Shown one piece after another: positions 53,850-62,198 of a stretch of 64,000 nt of DNA. Position 1 is the stretch's first letter. Each line of letters begins with the position of its first letter. The DNA lies in contig CAVQDO010000021.1 in assembly GCA_963711255.1 (NCBI GenBank), forward strand, positions 62,001-126,000. The letters are read 5' to 3'. Below the pieces are notes generated by a model that did no database searches, was not told the DNA's origin, and was given only the letters and a program-made list of their open reading frames with translations. This DNA is from GCA-2746365 sp963711255. Its GTDB lineage: Bacteria > Pseudomonadota > Gammaproteobacteria > SZUA-229. A program made the position numbers and the translations under genes.

Positions 53850-55670
53850 ATGATAAACTTAAAAGACCTGCTCTCTCCTTTTTTCGTCTGGCAGCGTGCC
53901 TTCGAAAAACCCTATACAACAATCCGCCCGATACAGGAGCGTCCCGGCGCGGCAACTTACCGTGGATTCCATATCAACATTGCAGAGACCTGCATCGGCT
54001 GCGGCAGCTGTCATACCATCTGTCAGAACGAAGCCATCGACATGGTACCGGTTGAAGAATACGCCAACCGTGAAGGCGATAGCGGTTTACGGCCGCGTTT
54101 TGATTATGGCCGCTGCTGCTGGTGTGCCTTGTGTGTTGATATCTGTACCGCAAGCTCGCTGCGCATGAGCAACGAATACACCTGGCTGACCCGGGACCCG
54201 ACCGATTACCATTTTACCGCCGGCGTTGATGATAAACCCTGGCAGGATAATGAACTGGGTTATCGCCGCGCTGAAGGTTACAAATTGTTTCCGCACAAGC
54301 GCATTGAGATGGACATGCTGCCGCCGGAAGAAAGCGTAAACTCTTTTCAAGAAGTTGCCAAAGGCTACAGCGAAGAACAGGCGAAAAAGGAAGCCGATCG
54401 CTGCGTTGAATGCGGCATCTGTGTTGCCACCTGCCCGGCGCATATGGATGTTCCTGATTACATTCACAGCATCCGTGATGGCGACTACGAAAAAGGTCTG
54501 CAGCTGATGTATCGCACCAACCCTTTCCCGGCAACCTGCGGACGTATCTGCACGCGGCGCTGTGAATCAGTCTGCCCGGTTGGTATCGATGGTGAGCCGG
54601 TTGCCATTCGCTGGCTGAAACGCTTTATTGTCGACCAGTTTGAAAGCAGCGAATACTCACGCATATTAAATGAGAGCATTACCGAGAATGGTAAAACAGT
54701 TGCCATTATCGGTGCTGGTCCCGGCGGACTCAGTGCAGCTTATTACCTGCGTCAGAAAGGTTATGCTGTCACTGTTTTCGAAGAACATGAATCCGGCGGT
54801 GGCATGTTGCGATACGGTGTACCCAGTTATCGCCTGCCCGATGCTGATCTGGATAAAGACATTGATTACATCGTCTCCCTCGGTGTTACTGTTAAATACA
54901 ATACCCGCATCGGTGCAGATATTAAATTCGAGCAGTTACTGGAAGACCATGATGCAGTTTTCATTTCTACCGGCCTCTCGGTACCATCAAACATGCGAAT
55001 ACACGGTGAAGATCATCACCGCGTACTATCCGGTTTACAGGTACTGGCTGATGTTGCCAGCGGCCGCGATCCCGGCATCGGTAAAAAAGTTGCGGTCATT
55101 GGCGGCGGTAATGTCGCCATGGATGCAGCCCGTGTATCTAGACGGCTGAAGGCAGAAGTAACTATTCTCTATCGCCGCCGTATCAGTGATATGCCGGCAG
55201 ACCCTGATGAAATTCATGAATCAAAAGAAGAAAACTGCAGCCTGGTACAGCAGGCAATTCCTGTTGAAATCCTGAATGCCGATGATAGTGAACAGGTTTC
55301 AATCAAATGGGGCGAAGCCGAAATGGTTAATGACCCTAAAGGTGGCAGGCCGCGCCCTGTGTTGCAGGAAGACCGCATGCATATCGAAACCTACGACAGC
55401 ATTATTTCTGCTATCGGCCAGGGCAGTAACCTCGATTACCTTTCAAAAGAAATGCACGAACAGCTGGCGATTGAATGGGGTAAGTTTACCCCCGGTGAAT
55501 ACCAGCACTCGACACTGGAAAAAGTTTTTGTTGGCGGCGATTTTGCCAATCAAACTGCCGATGCGATTAGCGCTATAGAAGATGGCCATCACGCAGCGCG
55601 TGGCATCGACCGAATGTTAAACCCGGATGCATACACCGGCAATGTAACTAAAATTAGCGGGGAAAATTAA
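53850..55670 (+). CDS. NuoI-like ferredoxin fused to GltD/NfnB-like NAD(P)H flavoprotein
   Basis: This 606-residue chain has two parts. Residues about 1-110 resemble NuoI/MbxN with two 4Fe-4S motifs (CIGCGSCHTIC near 50, CCWCALCVDIC near 88). Residues about 170-600 are GltD-like, with a further Cys motif (CVECGICVATCP near 184), CESVCPVGIDG, an FAD fold (VAIIGAGPGGLSAAYYL near 285) and an NADPH fold (VAVIGGGNVAMDAARVSRR near 414). The fusion puts a pyridine nucleotide oxidoreductase on the electron-input subunit. The complex may therefore exchange electrons with NAD(P)H directly, without the NuoEFG module. Confidence 0.92.
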   Translation: MINLKDLLSPFFVWQRAFEKPYTTIRPIQERPGAATYRGFHINIAETCIGCGSCHTICQNEAIDMVPVEEYANREGDSGLRPRFDYGRCCWCALCVDICTASSLRMSNEYTWLTRDPTDYHFTAGVDDKPWQDNELGYRRAEGYKLFPHKRIEMDMLPPEESVNSFQEVAKGYSEEQAKKEADRCVECGICVATCPAHMDVPDYIHSIRDGDYEKGLQLMYRTNPFPATCGRICTRRCESVCPVGIDGEPVAIRWLKRFIVDQFESSEYSRILNESITENGKTVAIIGAGPGGLSAAYYLRQKGYAVTVFEEHESGGGMLRYGVPSYRLPDADLDKDIDYIVSLGVTVKYNTRIGADIKFEQLLEDHDAVFISTGLSVPSNMRIHGEDHHRVLSGLQVLADVASGRDPGIGKKVAVIGGGNVAMDAARVSRRLKAEVTILYRRRISDMPADPDEIHESKEENCSLVQQAIPVEILNADDSEQVSIKWGEAEMVNDPKGGRPRPVLQEDRMHIETYDSIISAIGQGSNLDYLSKEMHEQLAIEWGKFTPGEYQHSTLEKVFVGGDFANQTADAISAIEDGHHAARGIDRMLNPDAYTGNVTKISGEN

Positions 55671-55671
55671 T

Positions 55672-56118
55672 ATGAATACAGTTGATGAAATACTGGACTA
55701 TGCCATAGGCCAGGAACAGGAAGCGGCTGACTTTTACCACGACGTAGCTCAGCGCGCTGAAACAGCGGGCATGAAAAAAATACTGCTGGACTTTTCCGAA
55801 GAAGAAAAACACCATAAAAAAATCCTGCAGGAGGTCAAGGCTGGCGAGCATGAACTCAGCCCCGAACAGGAAGTGCTGGATTTAAAAATTTCTGACTACC
55901 TTGTTGAAGTTGAAGCCAATGACAACATCAGTTACCAGGACGCTCTGATTATTGCCATGAAACGCGAACGAGCAGCCTATAACCTTTATAGCGATATGGC
56001 GGCAAAAGTGCCTGAGAGTCACCTGAAAGAAGTGCTCACCGGCCTGGCTAAAGAAGAAGCCAAGCATAAGCTTTTCTTTGAAGCAGAATATGATGAGCGG
56101 GTATTGATGGACAACTGA
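55672..56118 (+). CDS. Rubrerythrin/ferritin-like di-iron protein
   Basis: This 148-residue, all-helical protein has paired di-iron motifs: EQEAADFYHDVA and SEEEKHHKKIL in the first half, RERAAYNLYSDMA and AKEEAKHKLFFE in the second. There is no rubredoxin domain. Relatives reduce peroxide or bind iron in anaerobes. It starts one base after the NuoI-GltD stop, so it is part of the operon. Protecting oxygen-sensitive Fe-S subunits is inference. Confidence 0.9.
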   Translation: MNTVDEILDYAIGQEQEAADFYHDVAQRAETAGMKKILLDFSEEEKHHKKILQEVKAGEHELSPEQEVLDLKISDYLVEVEANDNISYQDALIIAMKRERAAYNLYSDMAAKVPESHLKEVLTGLAKEEAKHKLFFEAEYDERVLMDN

Positions 56119-56147
56119 TCAGGCCATGCACTGAAATCAGACTGTGT

Positions 56148-56258
56148 CATCTCGAGCAGCGGAATGCCTGCATGGATGCAGGTGTTAGAGTCATGCAGTA
56201 GCAATTACCGAGAAATCTTTTGCAGCGAAGCTTAAGAAATCTCCTGCTGCTCGAGATG
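56148..56258. repeat. Inverted repeat bounding about 110 bp (dispersed-repeat-like element)
   Basis: CATCTCGAGCAGC (56148-56160) is repeated inverted at 56246-56258 (13 of 13). Internal direct/inverted fragments (CTGCATGGATGCAG) suggest a foldable element. CTCGAG-centred repeats of this kind are scattered in many bacterial genomes. It separates the rubrerythrin gene from pgm and may act as a terminator or be a miniature element. Confidence 0.7.
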
Positions 56259-56320
56259 TCATATAATATTGACCCATACACATATCCGTAACATTAAATT
56301 TCAATCCCTGATTAAACCTC

Positions 56321-57955
56321 ATGAATATAAATACCGTCACCACCACTCCGTTTGATGACCAGCGTCCCGGCACCTCCGGTTTACGCAAAAAAGTCAGCGT
56401 TTTTCAGCAGCCGCATTACCTGGCCAACTTTGTCCAGTCTATCTTTGATGCACTTGATGATTTTCAGGGACAGACGCTGGTGGTTGGCGGCGATGGTCGT
56501 TTTTATAACCGTGAAGCCATCCAGCTGATCGTCAAAATGGCTGCAGCCAATGGTTTTGGCAAGGTTATGGTTGGCCAGGGCGCCCTGCTATCTACCCCTG
56601 CCGCTTCCTGTGTAATTCGTAAATACAAAGCTTTTGGCGGCATCATTCTATCTGCCAGCCATAACCCCGGCGGGCCGAATGCTGATTTTGGTATTAAGTA
56701 CAACACTGGTAATGGTGGACCTGCGCCTGAAAAAATCACTGAAGCAATCTATAGCCTGAGCCGTAAAATCACCGAATATCGAACCCTTGAAACAGACGAT
56801 ATCAACCTGGATGACATCGGCCAGCAAAGCGTAGGTGATATGCAGGTTGAAATCATCGACCCGGTTACTGACTATGCCGATATGATGCAGCAATTATTCG
56901 ATTTTGATGCCATGTCTGCCCTGCTCGCTTCCGGTACTTTCAGCATGCGCTTTGATGCGATGAACGCAATCACCGGCCCATACGCAAAAGAAATACTTGA
57001 AAACCGGCTGGGTGCAGCAAGCGGCACCGTGATGCGCGGTGAACCGCTGGAAGATTTTGGCGGCGCTCACCCCGATCCTAACCTGGTACATGCCAAAGAA
57101 CTGGTTAGCATGATGAATGCTGAAGATGCAGCTGACTTTGGTGCCGCGTCGGATGGTGATGGTGACCGTAACATGATCCTCGGCGCTAATATTTATGTTA
57201 CGCCAAGCGACAGCCTCGCCATTCTTGCGGCTAACGCAACACTGGTTCCGGGTTATGCCAAAGGCCTGTCAGGTGTTGCCCGCTCCATGCCCACCAGCCA
57301 GGCGGTTGACCGCGTTGCTAAAGTACTCGGTATCGACTGTTATGAAACACCTACCGGCTGGAAATTTTTTGGCAACCTGCTTGATGCCGGCAAGATTACC
57401 CTTTGTGGTGAAGAATCGTTCGGTACGGGTTCAGACCATGTACGTGAGAAAGATGGCCTGTGGGCGGTGCTGTTCTGGTTAAATATACTTGCTGTGCGCA
57501 AACAGTCCGTCGCTGACATTGTTCATGACCACTGGAAAAAATATGGACGTGATGTTTACACTCGCCATGATTATGAAGGTGTATCCTCCGCAGGCGCTAA
57601 TGATCTTATGGATCAACTGCGAGCTAATTCTGGCAAACTCGCCGGTCAGAAATTAGAAAATTACAGCGTCGAATTATGTGATGATTTCAGTTATACCGAC
57701 AGTGTCGACAATAGTGTCAGCAGCCAGCAGGGAATTCGCATACTTTTCACAAACGGCGCACGTATTATTTATCGCCTTTCAGGCACCGGCACCGAAGGTG
57801 CCACTTTACGTGTTTATATTGAACAGCCTGAAAATGACCCGGCAAAACTTGAACATGATCCCCAGCAACTGCTTGCCGCACTCATTACCTTGTCACGTTC
57901 TATTGCAGAAATAGAAAAGTTTACCGATCGCACAGCCGCTGACGTGATTACCTGA
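56321..57955 (+). CDS. pgm: Phosphoglucomutase (alpha-D-glucose-1-phosphate specific)
   Basis: This 544-residue enzyme interconverts glucose-1-phosphate and glucose-6-phosphate. The phospho-Ser is in ILSASHNPGG (about residue 112), the Mg2+-binding loop in SDGDGDRNMI (about 279) and the sugar-binding CGEESFGTGSDH (about 367). The C-terminal phosphate-binding LSGTGTEGATLR is intact. It completes the link between glycogen (via GlgP/GlgC) and glycolysis, though it is transcribed apart from the glg row. Confidence 0.97.
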   Translation: MNINTVTTTPFDDQRPGTSGLRKKVSVFQQPHYLANFVQSIFDALDDFQGQTLVVGGDGRFYNREAIQLIVKMAAANGFGKVMVGQGALLSTPAASCVIRKYKAFGGIILSASHNPGGPNADFGIKYNTGNGGPAPEKITEAIYSLSRKITEYRTLETDDINLDDIGQQSVGDMQVEIIDPVTDYADMMQQLFDFDAMSALLASGTFSMRFDAMNAITGPYAKEILENRLGAASGTVMRGEPLEDFGGAHPDPNLVHAKELVSMMNAEDAADFGAASDGDGDRNMILGANIYVTPSDSLAILAANATLVPGYAKGLSGVARSMPTSQAVDRVAKVLGIDCYETPTGWKFFGNLLDAGKITLCGEESFGTGSDHVREKDGLWAVLFWLNILAVRKQSVADIVHDHWKKYGRDVYTRHDYEGVSSAGANDLMDQLRANSGKLAGQKLENYSVELCDDFSYTDSVDNSVSSQQGIRILFTNGARIIYRLSGTGTEGATLRVYIEQPENDPAKLEHDPQQLLAALITLSRSIAEIEKFTDRTAADVIT

Positions 57956-58120
57956 TATTACCTGTTAATAGACAGGGCTCTGCAGGCAGGCGCTTCCGTT
58001 TGTAAAACAGGCATTACAATTAATCAGGACCTATTTCTAGCTGAACGGGTAATATGGCCGGTAATAGCTATACTCAAAGTGATTCACAACAAACTCATGG
58101 GATATACCCGGAAGGCCGTT

Positions 58121-58384
58121 ATGAAATTTACTTTACTGACACTAGCTTTATTGACACTTACCTTCTCAGCCAATGCTGAAATGAATAATGACGCTGGGAA
58201 ATGCCTGGACAGTTTGCATCGTAATATTGACACCAGGGATGTTGCGCAGCTAAAGCCGCAATACCTGATGCAGAGGCTTGCAGAAATTTGCATGCCTGAA
58301 CAGGGACATATTGAAGACCCGCAATACTTCAAATTGCTGCAGATTATTAATAATAATCGTTCGGTATCAACGCTTAAAGCCTAG
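58121..58384 (+). CDS. Small exported protein of unknown function
   Basis: This 87-residue product begins at ATG 58121, chosen because GGAAGG lies 7 bases upstream and a clean Sec signal peptide (MKFTLLTLALLTLTFSANA) follows. The mature part is about 68 residues with two Cys that could form a disulfide. I do not recognise the family. It converges with nudF. Confidence 0.65.
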   Translation: MKFTLLTLALLTLTFSANAEMNNDAGKCLDSLHRNIDTRDVAQLKPQYLMQRLAEICMPEQGHIEDPQYFKLLQIINNNRSVSTLKA

Positions 58385-58427
58385 CTAAAACAGTAATAGA
58401 TAGTGCTCCACTAAAACTTACTATTAG

Positions 58428-59024
58428 TTAAGTGGCCAGCCATTGCTGGCGAATATCATCGCGGTTTAATCTAAACCACTGCAATGCAATTATCGGCAAA
58501 GCAGAATCAATACGTCCCTGATCGAGCCATTGAAAAGCCGTTTCACTACTGACAACGTGAACCCTTATATCTTCACCCTCGTCATCAATACCATGAATAC
58601 CGCCAACATTGCTGCTGTCAGTGCGGGCAAAAAATATCTGTATTAACTCGTTACTACTGCCAGGACTGGAGTAATAAGTGTGAACAGGCATTAAATCATT
58701 TATCTCGCAGCCCGCCTCTTCTATCGCTTCACGAACAGCCAGTTCTTCAGCAGATTCATCCGGCTCCTGCAGGCCGGCAATGATTTCAATTACCCATGGC
58801 CCTGCCGGATCTGCAGCAGCGCCAATACGAAACTGCTCAATCAGTACCAGTTCATCACGTACCGGGTCATAGGGCAGCACCGCCGCCGCACGTCCCCTGT
58901 CAATAAGCTCACGCATCAGTGGCTCACTTTCACCACCGGCAAATAACTCGTGCTTTAACTGAATGGCATTAACTTTAAAAAACCCGTTATGCAGCAGGCG
59001 GTTACTAATCTGTGACCATTTCAT
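58428..59024 (-). CDS. nudF: ADP-ribose pyrophosphatase (NUDIX)
   Basis: This 198-residue protein has a Nudix box near residues 90-112 (G, five residues, E, seven residues, then REAIEEAG) and the ADP-ribose-type downstream segment YYSSPGSSNELIQIFFA. It hydrolyses ADP-ribose and, in E. coli, ADP-glucose, so it could also bleed the glycogen precursor. The start at 59024 is supported by the typical N-terminal length. Confidence 0.92.
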   Translation of the reverse strand: MKWSQISNRLLHNGFFKVNAIQLKHELFAGGESEPLMRELIDRGRAAAVLPYDPVRDELVLIEQFRIGAAADPAGPWVIEIIAGLQEPDESAEELAVREAIEEAGCEINDLMPVHTYYSSPGSSNELIQIFFARTDSSNVGGIHGIDDEGEDIRVHVVSSETAFQWLDQGRIDSALPIIALQWFRLNRDDIRQQWLAT

Positions 59025-59107
59025 TTTTGTGAAGTATCAACTCAATAAATTAATTTATAAATACCAGTACAAGCAAACACCTTATAAAACCGTTTACAGG
59101 ATTATTC

Positions 59108-60007
59108 CTAGTTCACCCGCTTTTTGTATTCTTCACATTCATCCAGGTATGCAGCCGTACTTTTTTTCATGGGTGTTCGCGCACGGGTAATAAATGCAAT
59201 TAATCTGACACCGGCTTTTAACATGGTTCTCACGTCCAGCACATCGAGCAAGTTTTGACAGTCTTTCCGGGGTACCTGTAAGGGCTGATAATCAGTAATC
59301 GCTTCACCCGCCACGACAAAATTTGACCATATGTCAAAAAGGTCATCGTCGGTACGCAGGGTTTCACACTTGCATCGCGCCACCCTCGCATACTCCAGGA
59401 TCAGTTCATCCATTCCCGGATAGCGAGGATCCTCTCTTATGCAGCAAGCCATGTATGTTGACACCTGGTCTATATTCTTCATGGTCATGGCAATTTTGAC
59501 ATAGCGGCTACTGTAGAAATCTTCGATCGACATGATAAAAGCCTTGAAGGGTTCACCCCAGAGCTCATCAATACCCTCATCACCATTTCGATGCTTGACC
59601 AGCTTGCCCAATTCCAGTGCCTCGCGCAGGCACAAACCACAGGTATGCATCAGGTCATTACCAGGCAGTATTTCTACACCACTGGCTTCAAGTTCAACCA
59701 GGTGGGTAAAGATGTCTGCAGCCCGGTTAAATAACGCACCAGCCAGCATTGCACCTTTGACCCGCTTTTTCCGGGCATCCTTTTCTGCATCATAATCGGC
59801 ACGAATTTTATCAAGCAGTCGCCCCGGGATATTAATGCCATGTTCCATATGGTTAAACAGGCGTCGGGTTAAGGACTGAATCAGGCGTTTCTTTGCAGTT
59901 AGCGTATCTTTCGGCGGTTCATAGCACTTTATCCAGTAACCTTCATAAAAGACGCTTGTCACGCCATTTATCTTCTTACGCAAGCCATTTTCAACGGTTT
60001 CATTCAT
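59108..60007 (-). CDS. Unrecognised 299-residue soluble protein
   Basis: No known family is recognised. The sequence is mostly helical, charged and soluble, with no signal peptide. It contains Cys-rich spots (CGLCLREALE near 128; ACCIRED; RCKCETL) and ends KKSTAAYLDECEEYKKRVN. Codon use resembles the neighbours, and the ORF is long and uninterrupted, so it is a credible gene. The N-terminal half carries basic clusters (RKKRVKG). The Cys residues could bind metal. It is flanked upstream by 673 bases without genes. Confidence 0.7.
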   Translation of the reverse strand: MNETVENGLRKKINGVTSVFYEGYWIKCYEPPKDTLTAKKRLIQSLTRRLFNHMEHGINIPGRLLDKIRADYDAEKDARKKRVKGAMLAGALFNRAADIFTHLVELEASGVEILPGNDLMHTCGLCLREALELGKLVKHRNGDEGIDELWGEPFKAFIMSIEDFYSSRYVKIAMTMKNIDQVSTYMACCIREDPRYPGMDELILEYARVARCKCETLRTDDDLFDIWSNFVVAGEAITDYQPLQVPRKDCQNLLDVLDVRTMLKAGVRLIAFITRARTPMKKSTAAYLDECEEYKKRVN

Positions 60008-60680
60008 TGCATCGTTACACTCTGTACGGTGAAGTCAGTCAAATAAAAAAACGAATAAACGCATGATTTTTTATCTGTTACTGCTTCAAGTATCAACATT
60101 CGAGAGATATTTTCAAGAGAAATGATGATATCAAATTGCAGGCAATTGTGCAGTCAGCATTAATGACTATATCAGCAAGTAAATTCGATACTGTAAAGTC
60201 ATGATAGCGGCATAATTAGCAGGTAATACGACAAATTCTAGTCAGTAATATTTAATCTATTCTGGGCATCTATCAGGTGGTAAAAGAGTGTCTCAAGCAT
60301 TCTTATTGCTTTAGTGTTTTCCCTTTATTAGACGCCGTGCTGTGGAAAACGGCCAATCTCCTTTCTTGTTTGACACGAAATACAGGTTCCTTACTTTCAG
60401 TTAGCAACTAAATGAGGGACGCTGCCCTGTCAGCGCCTCCCGATAACATCAATAACGTAGCCATAGACTGCTTTCCTCTGATGGTTTTTGACTTAATAGC
60501 TTGAAACAGGTTATCTCAAACATATACAAATAAATACACGGTCGGCACCACAGTCGGTTATACAGCAGATGCAGAACCGCAAAACCTACAGTATTCTACG
60601 CATTATTTCGCCTATCTATAAGCCATATTTACTACTATAATGCGCAAAAAACTTAAACACTAAAGCAGGTGAAATTTTAG
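60008..60680. other. 673-base intergenic region
   Basis: No gene is supported. A stable imperfect hairpin (GAGGGACGCTG to CAGCGCCTCCC, about 60412-60441) lies in the middle. A TATAAT -10 box (60636-60641), 17 bases after a weak -35 (TATCTA), marks the likely rhodanese promoter. The stretch could hide a small RNA, but no known family is matched. Confidence 0.45.
60636..60641 (+). promoter_or_regulatory. -10 box of the rhodanese gene promoter
   Basis: A perfect TATAAT, predicted start near 60648, lies 33 bases before the ATG. The -35 element is poor. Confidence 0.5.
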
Positions 60681-61076
60681 ATGAATAATGAAAAAACATT
60701 AACTGATTTTGTTAAAGAAGCTAAATCACAAATTTCCGAAGTAGACGTTAACCAAGTTATTCCACTGCTTGACGAAGGATATGAAGTACTTGATGTGCGT
60801 GAACCCGCTGAATACCATTCTGGAACTATAGACGGCGCGCTCAATATTCCACGCGGTGTACTTGAAGCCTTGTGTGACCGACAGTATCCTGGCCGTCGAG
60901 AAGAAATGATGGACCGCGACCGTAAATGGCTGCTACTTTGTGCCACATCTGGTCGCTCCGCAATGGCAACTGCTGTTATGCAACAAATGGGATTTAATAA
61001 CGTTAAAAATATAAACGGTGGCATGGCTGCGTGGAAAGTCGCTGAAATGCAGACGGTTATTCCACCGGAACATTAA
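60681..61076 (+). CDS. Rhodanese-domain protein (single-domain sulfurtransferase)
   Basis: This 131-residue protein has a rhodanese fold: EVLDVREPAEYHSGTIDGAL at about 35-55 and the active-site Cys in LLCATSGRSAMA (about residue 94). The six-residue loop ATSGRS is the size used for sulfur substrates. It carries persulfide sulfur for trafficking or detoxification. There is no signal peptide, so it is cytosolic. AGGTGA upstream of ATG 60681 supports the start. It is monocistronic, with a terminator at 61118. Confidence 0.92.
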   Translation: MNNEKTLTDFVKEAKSQISEVDVNQVIPLLDEGYEVLDVREPAEYHSGTIDGALNIPRGVLEALCDRQYPGRREEMMDRDRKWLLLCATSGRSAMATAVMQQMGFNNVKNINGGMAAWKVAEMQTVIPPEH

Positions 61077-61117
61077 AATTAACCAGTAATCTTGCTGATG
61101 TAATATATTAAAAATAT

Positions 61118-61141
61118 GCCCTGAGAACCAGGGCTATTTTT
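61118..61141 (+). terminator. Rho-independent terminator of the rhodanese gene
   Basis: A 6-bp GCCCTG/CAGGGC hairpin with 5-base loop is followed by TATTTTTA, 42 bases after the stop codon. Confidence 0.82.
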
Positions 61142-61270
61142 ACCTATGTTAATAAATAGTGGACTAAACAAAGTGGCTGATTAAAACACCAGTTAAAAAC
61201 ATTATTGGGATTTTTGAAAAACGGCTTCAGGTGGTGATGTAGTCACCTGCCCATTTAGACAGTCAAACAA

Positions 61271-61294
61271 AAACGGCTCCCGTAGGAGCCGTTT
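61271..61294 (-). terminator. Rho-independent terminator of the PEP-CTERM gene (possibly bidirectional)
   Basis: A perfect 10-bp stem (AAACGGCTCC/GGAGCCGTTT) with a 4-base loop. On the minus strand it runs into TTTTTGTTTG, a good T tract. Confidence 0.88.
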
Positions 61295-61354
61295 CTAATT
61301 AGATGCTATTGACTAGCATGCTTTTATTAGCATACGTCAATTAACATTATATGG

Positions 61355-62066
61355 TTATGCCTGCTTTCTTCTCGCAACACCAACCAGACCGATGAGACCA
61401 GAACCGAACAACCATACGGCAGCGGGTACCGGCACAGGCGATGCAGTGAACAGCCAGTCACTAGCCGTGATATGAGAACAGTCTGCAGTTTTGCAATCAT
61501 CACCATGGTTAAGCCAGCCCCAGCCAGAGATACCATTAAAGCCTCTATGACCTGCACCACCTTCATCACCAAACTGGAAGGATAAGCCACTAGCAGAAGC
61601 TTTATCTTCGAGCTCAAATAGCGTAATCAGTGAGGCCAACTGTACCGCTGATTGTTCCAAAGTTAGCGTTGTTTGCATTCACTTTAAGATCGTCAAGTCC
61701 GCCATCAGCTGGCTGTGAAATCACACTCCGACAGGGTATATTCGAAATGGATATCCCAGACTGCAGTGGTTCCGGCAACATAACCTGTGCACCAGAATCT
61801 TCACCACCGAAGGCGCTACCATCAATAACAATTTTAGTGCCATCCCAGGTAAGTTGCATGCTGCTGAGGGCATGGTCAAAATCGAAGGTGTATATGCTAG
61901 GAACAGAAAGCAAACCATCGAGTCGCAGACCATAATAAGGTTCTGCGGCGTTACCATTTGGATGGTTATGCAGGTTATAGGTCCCGGTTGTAATTGCGCT
62001 GGCATTCATCGAAGTAAGTGCGCTGCCTGCCAGTAAAGCAAATATTGCTAAAAGTTTTATTCTCAT
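61355..62066 (-). pseudogene. PEP-CTERM sorting-domain protein with apparent frameshift
   Basis: The gene starts at ATG 62066 (AAAGGG upstream) with a Sec signal peptide (MRIKLLAIFALLAGSALTS...NASA). The first frame runs to a TGA at 61614-61616. The +1 frame from about 61618 continues (ELEDKASASG...) and ends with a classic PEP-CTERM anchor: VPVPAAVWLFGSGLIGLVGV followed by ARRKQA. Deleting one T in the TTT run 61616-61618 joins the two into about 236 residues. PEP-CTERM proteins are exported and sorted by exosortase/XrtA, often to an exopolysaccharide-rich surface. The central domain is unrecognised and has paired Cys. It may be intact in the real genome if the insertion is an error. Confidence 0.8.
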
Positions 62067-62117
62067 TTTAAAACCCTTTGTTTCTAGTTGATAGAAAATA
62101 CTAGTTGTGAAGAATAT

Positions 62118-62135
62118 AATGCATAATTCATACCA
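62118..62135 (-). promoter_or_regulatory. Sigma-54-like promoter of the PEP-CTERM gene
   Basis: Minus-strand TGGTATGAATTATGCA keeps the essential GG and GC 10 bases apart and differs from the consensus TGGCAYRNNNNTTGCW at two positions. The predicted leader is about 45 bases. In other bacteria many PEP-CTERM genes depend on sigma-54 with the PrsK/PrsR system. Confidence 0.5.
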
Positions 62136-62198
62136 GATATCCAACTGATTGATTTACATGAACTTAGATTAATAAAAGCGATAATTGACGCTGAAATA

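Noticed and set aside
53850..55670. Interpreting the flavoprotein part as a dihydropyrimidine or glutamate dehydrogenase subunit
   Set aside because: The N-terminal NuoI-type motifs and position at the end of a complex I-like operon argue for a respiratory complex subunit.
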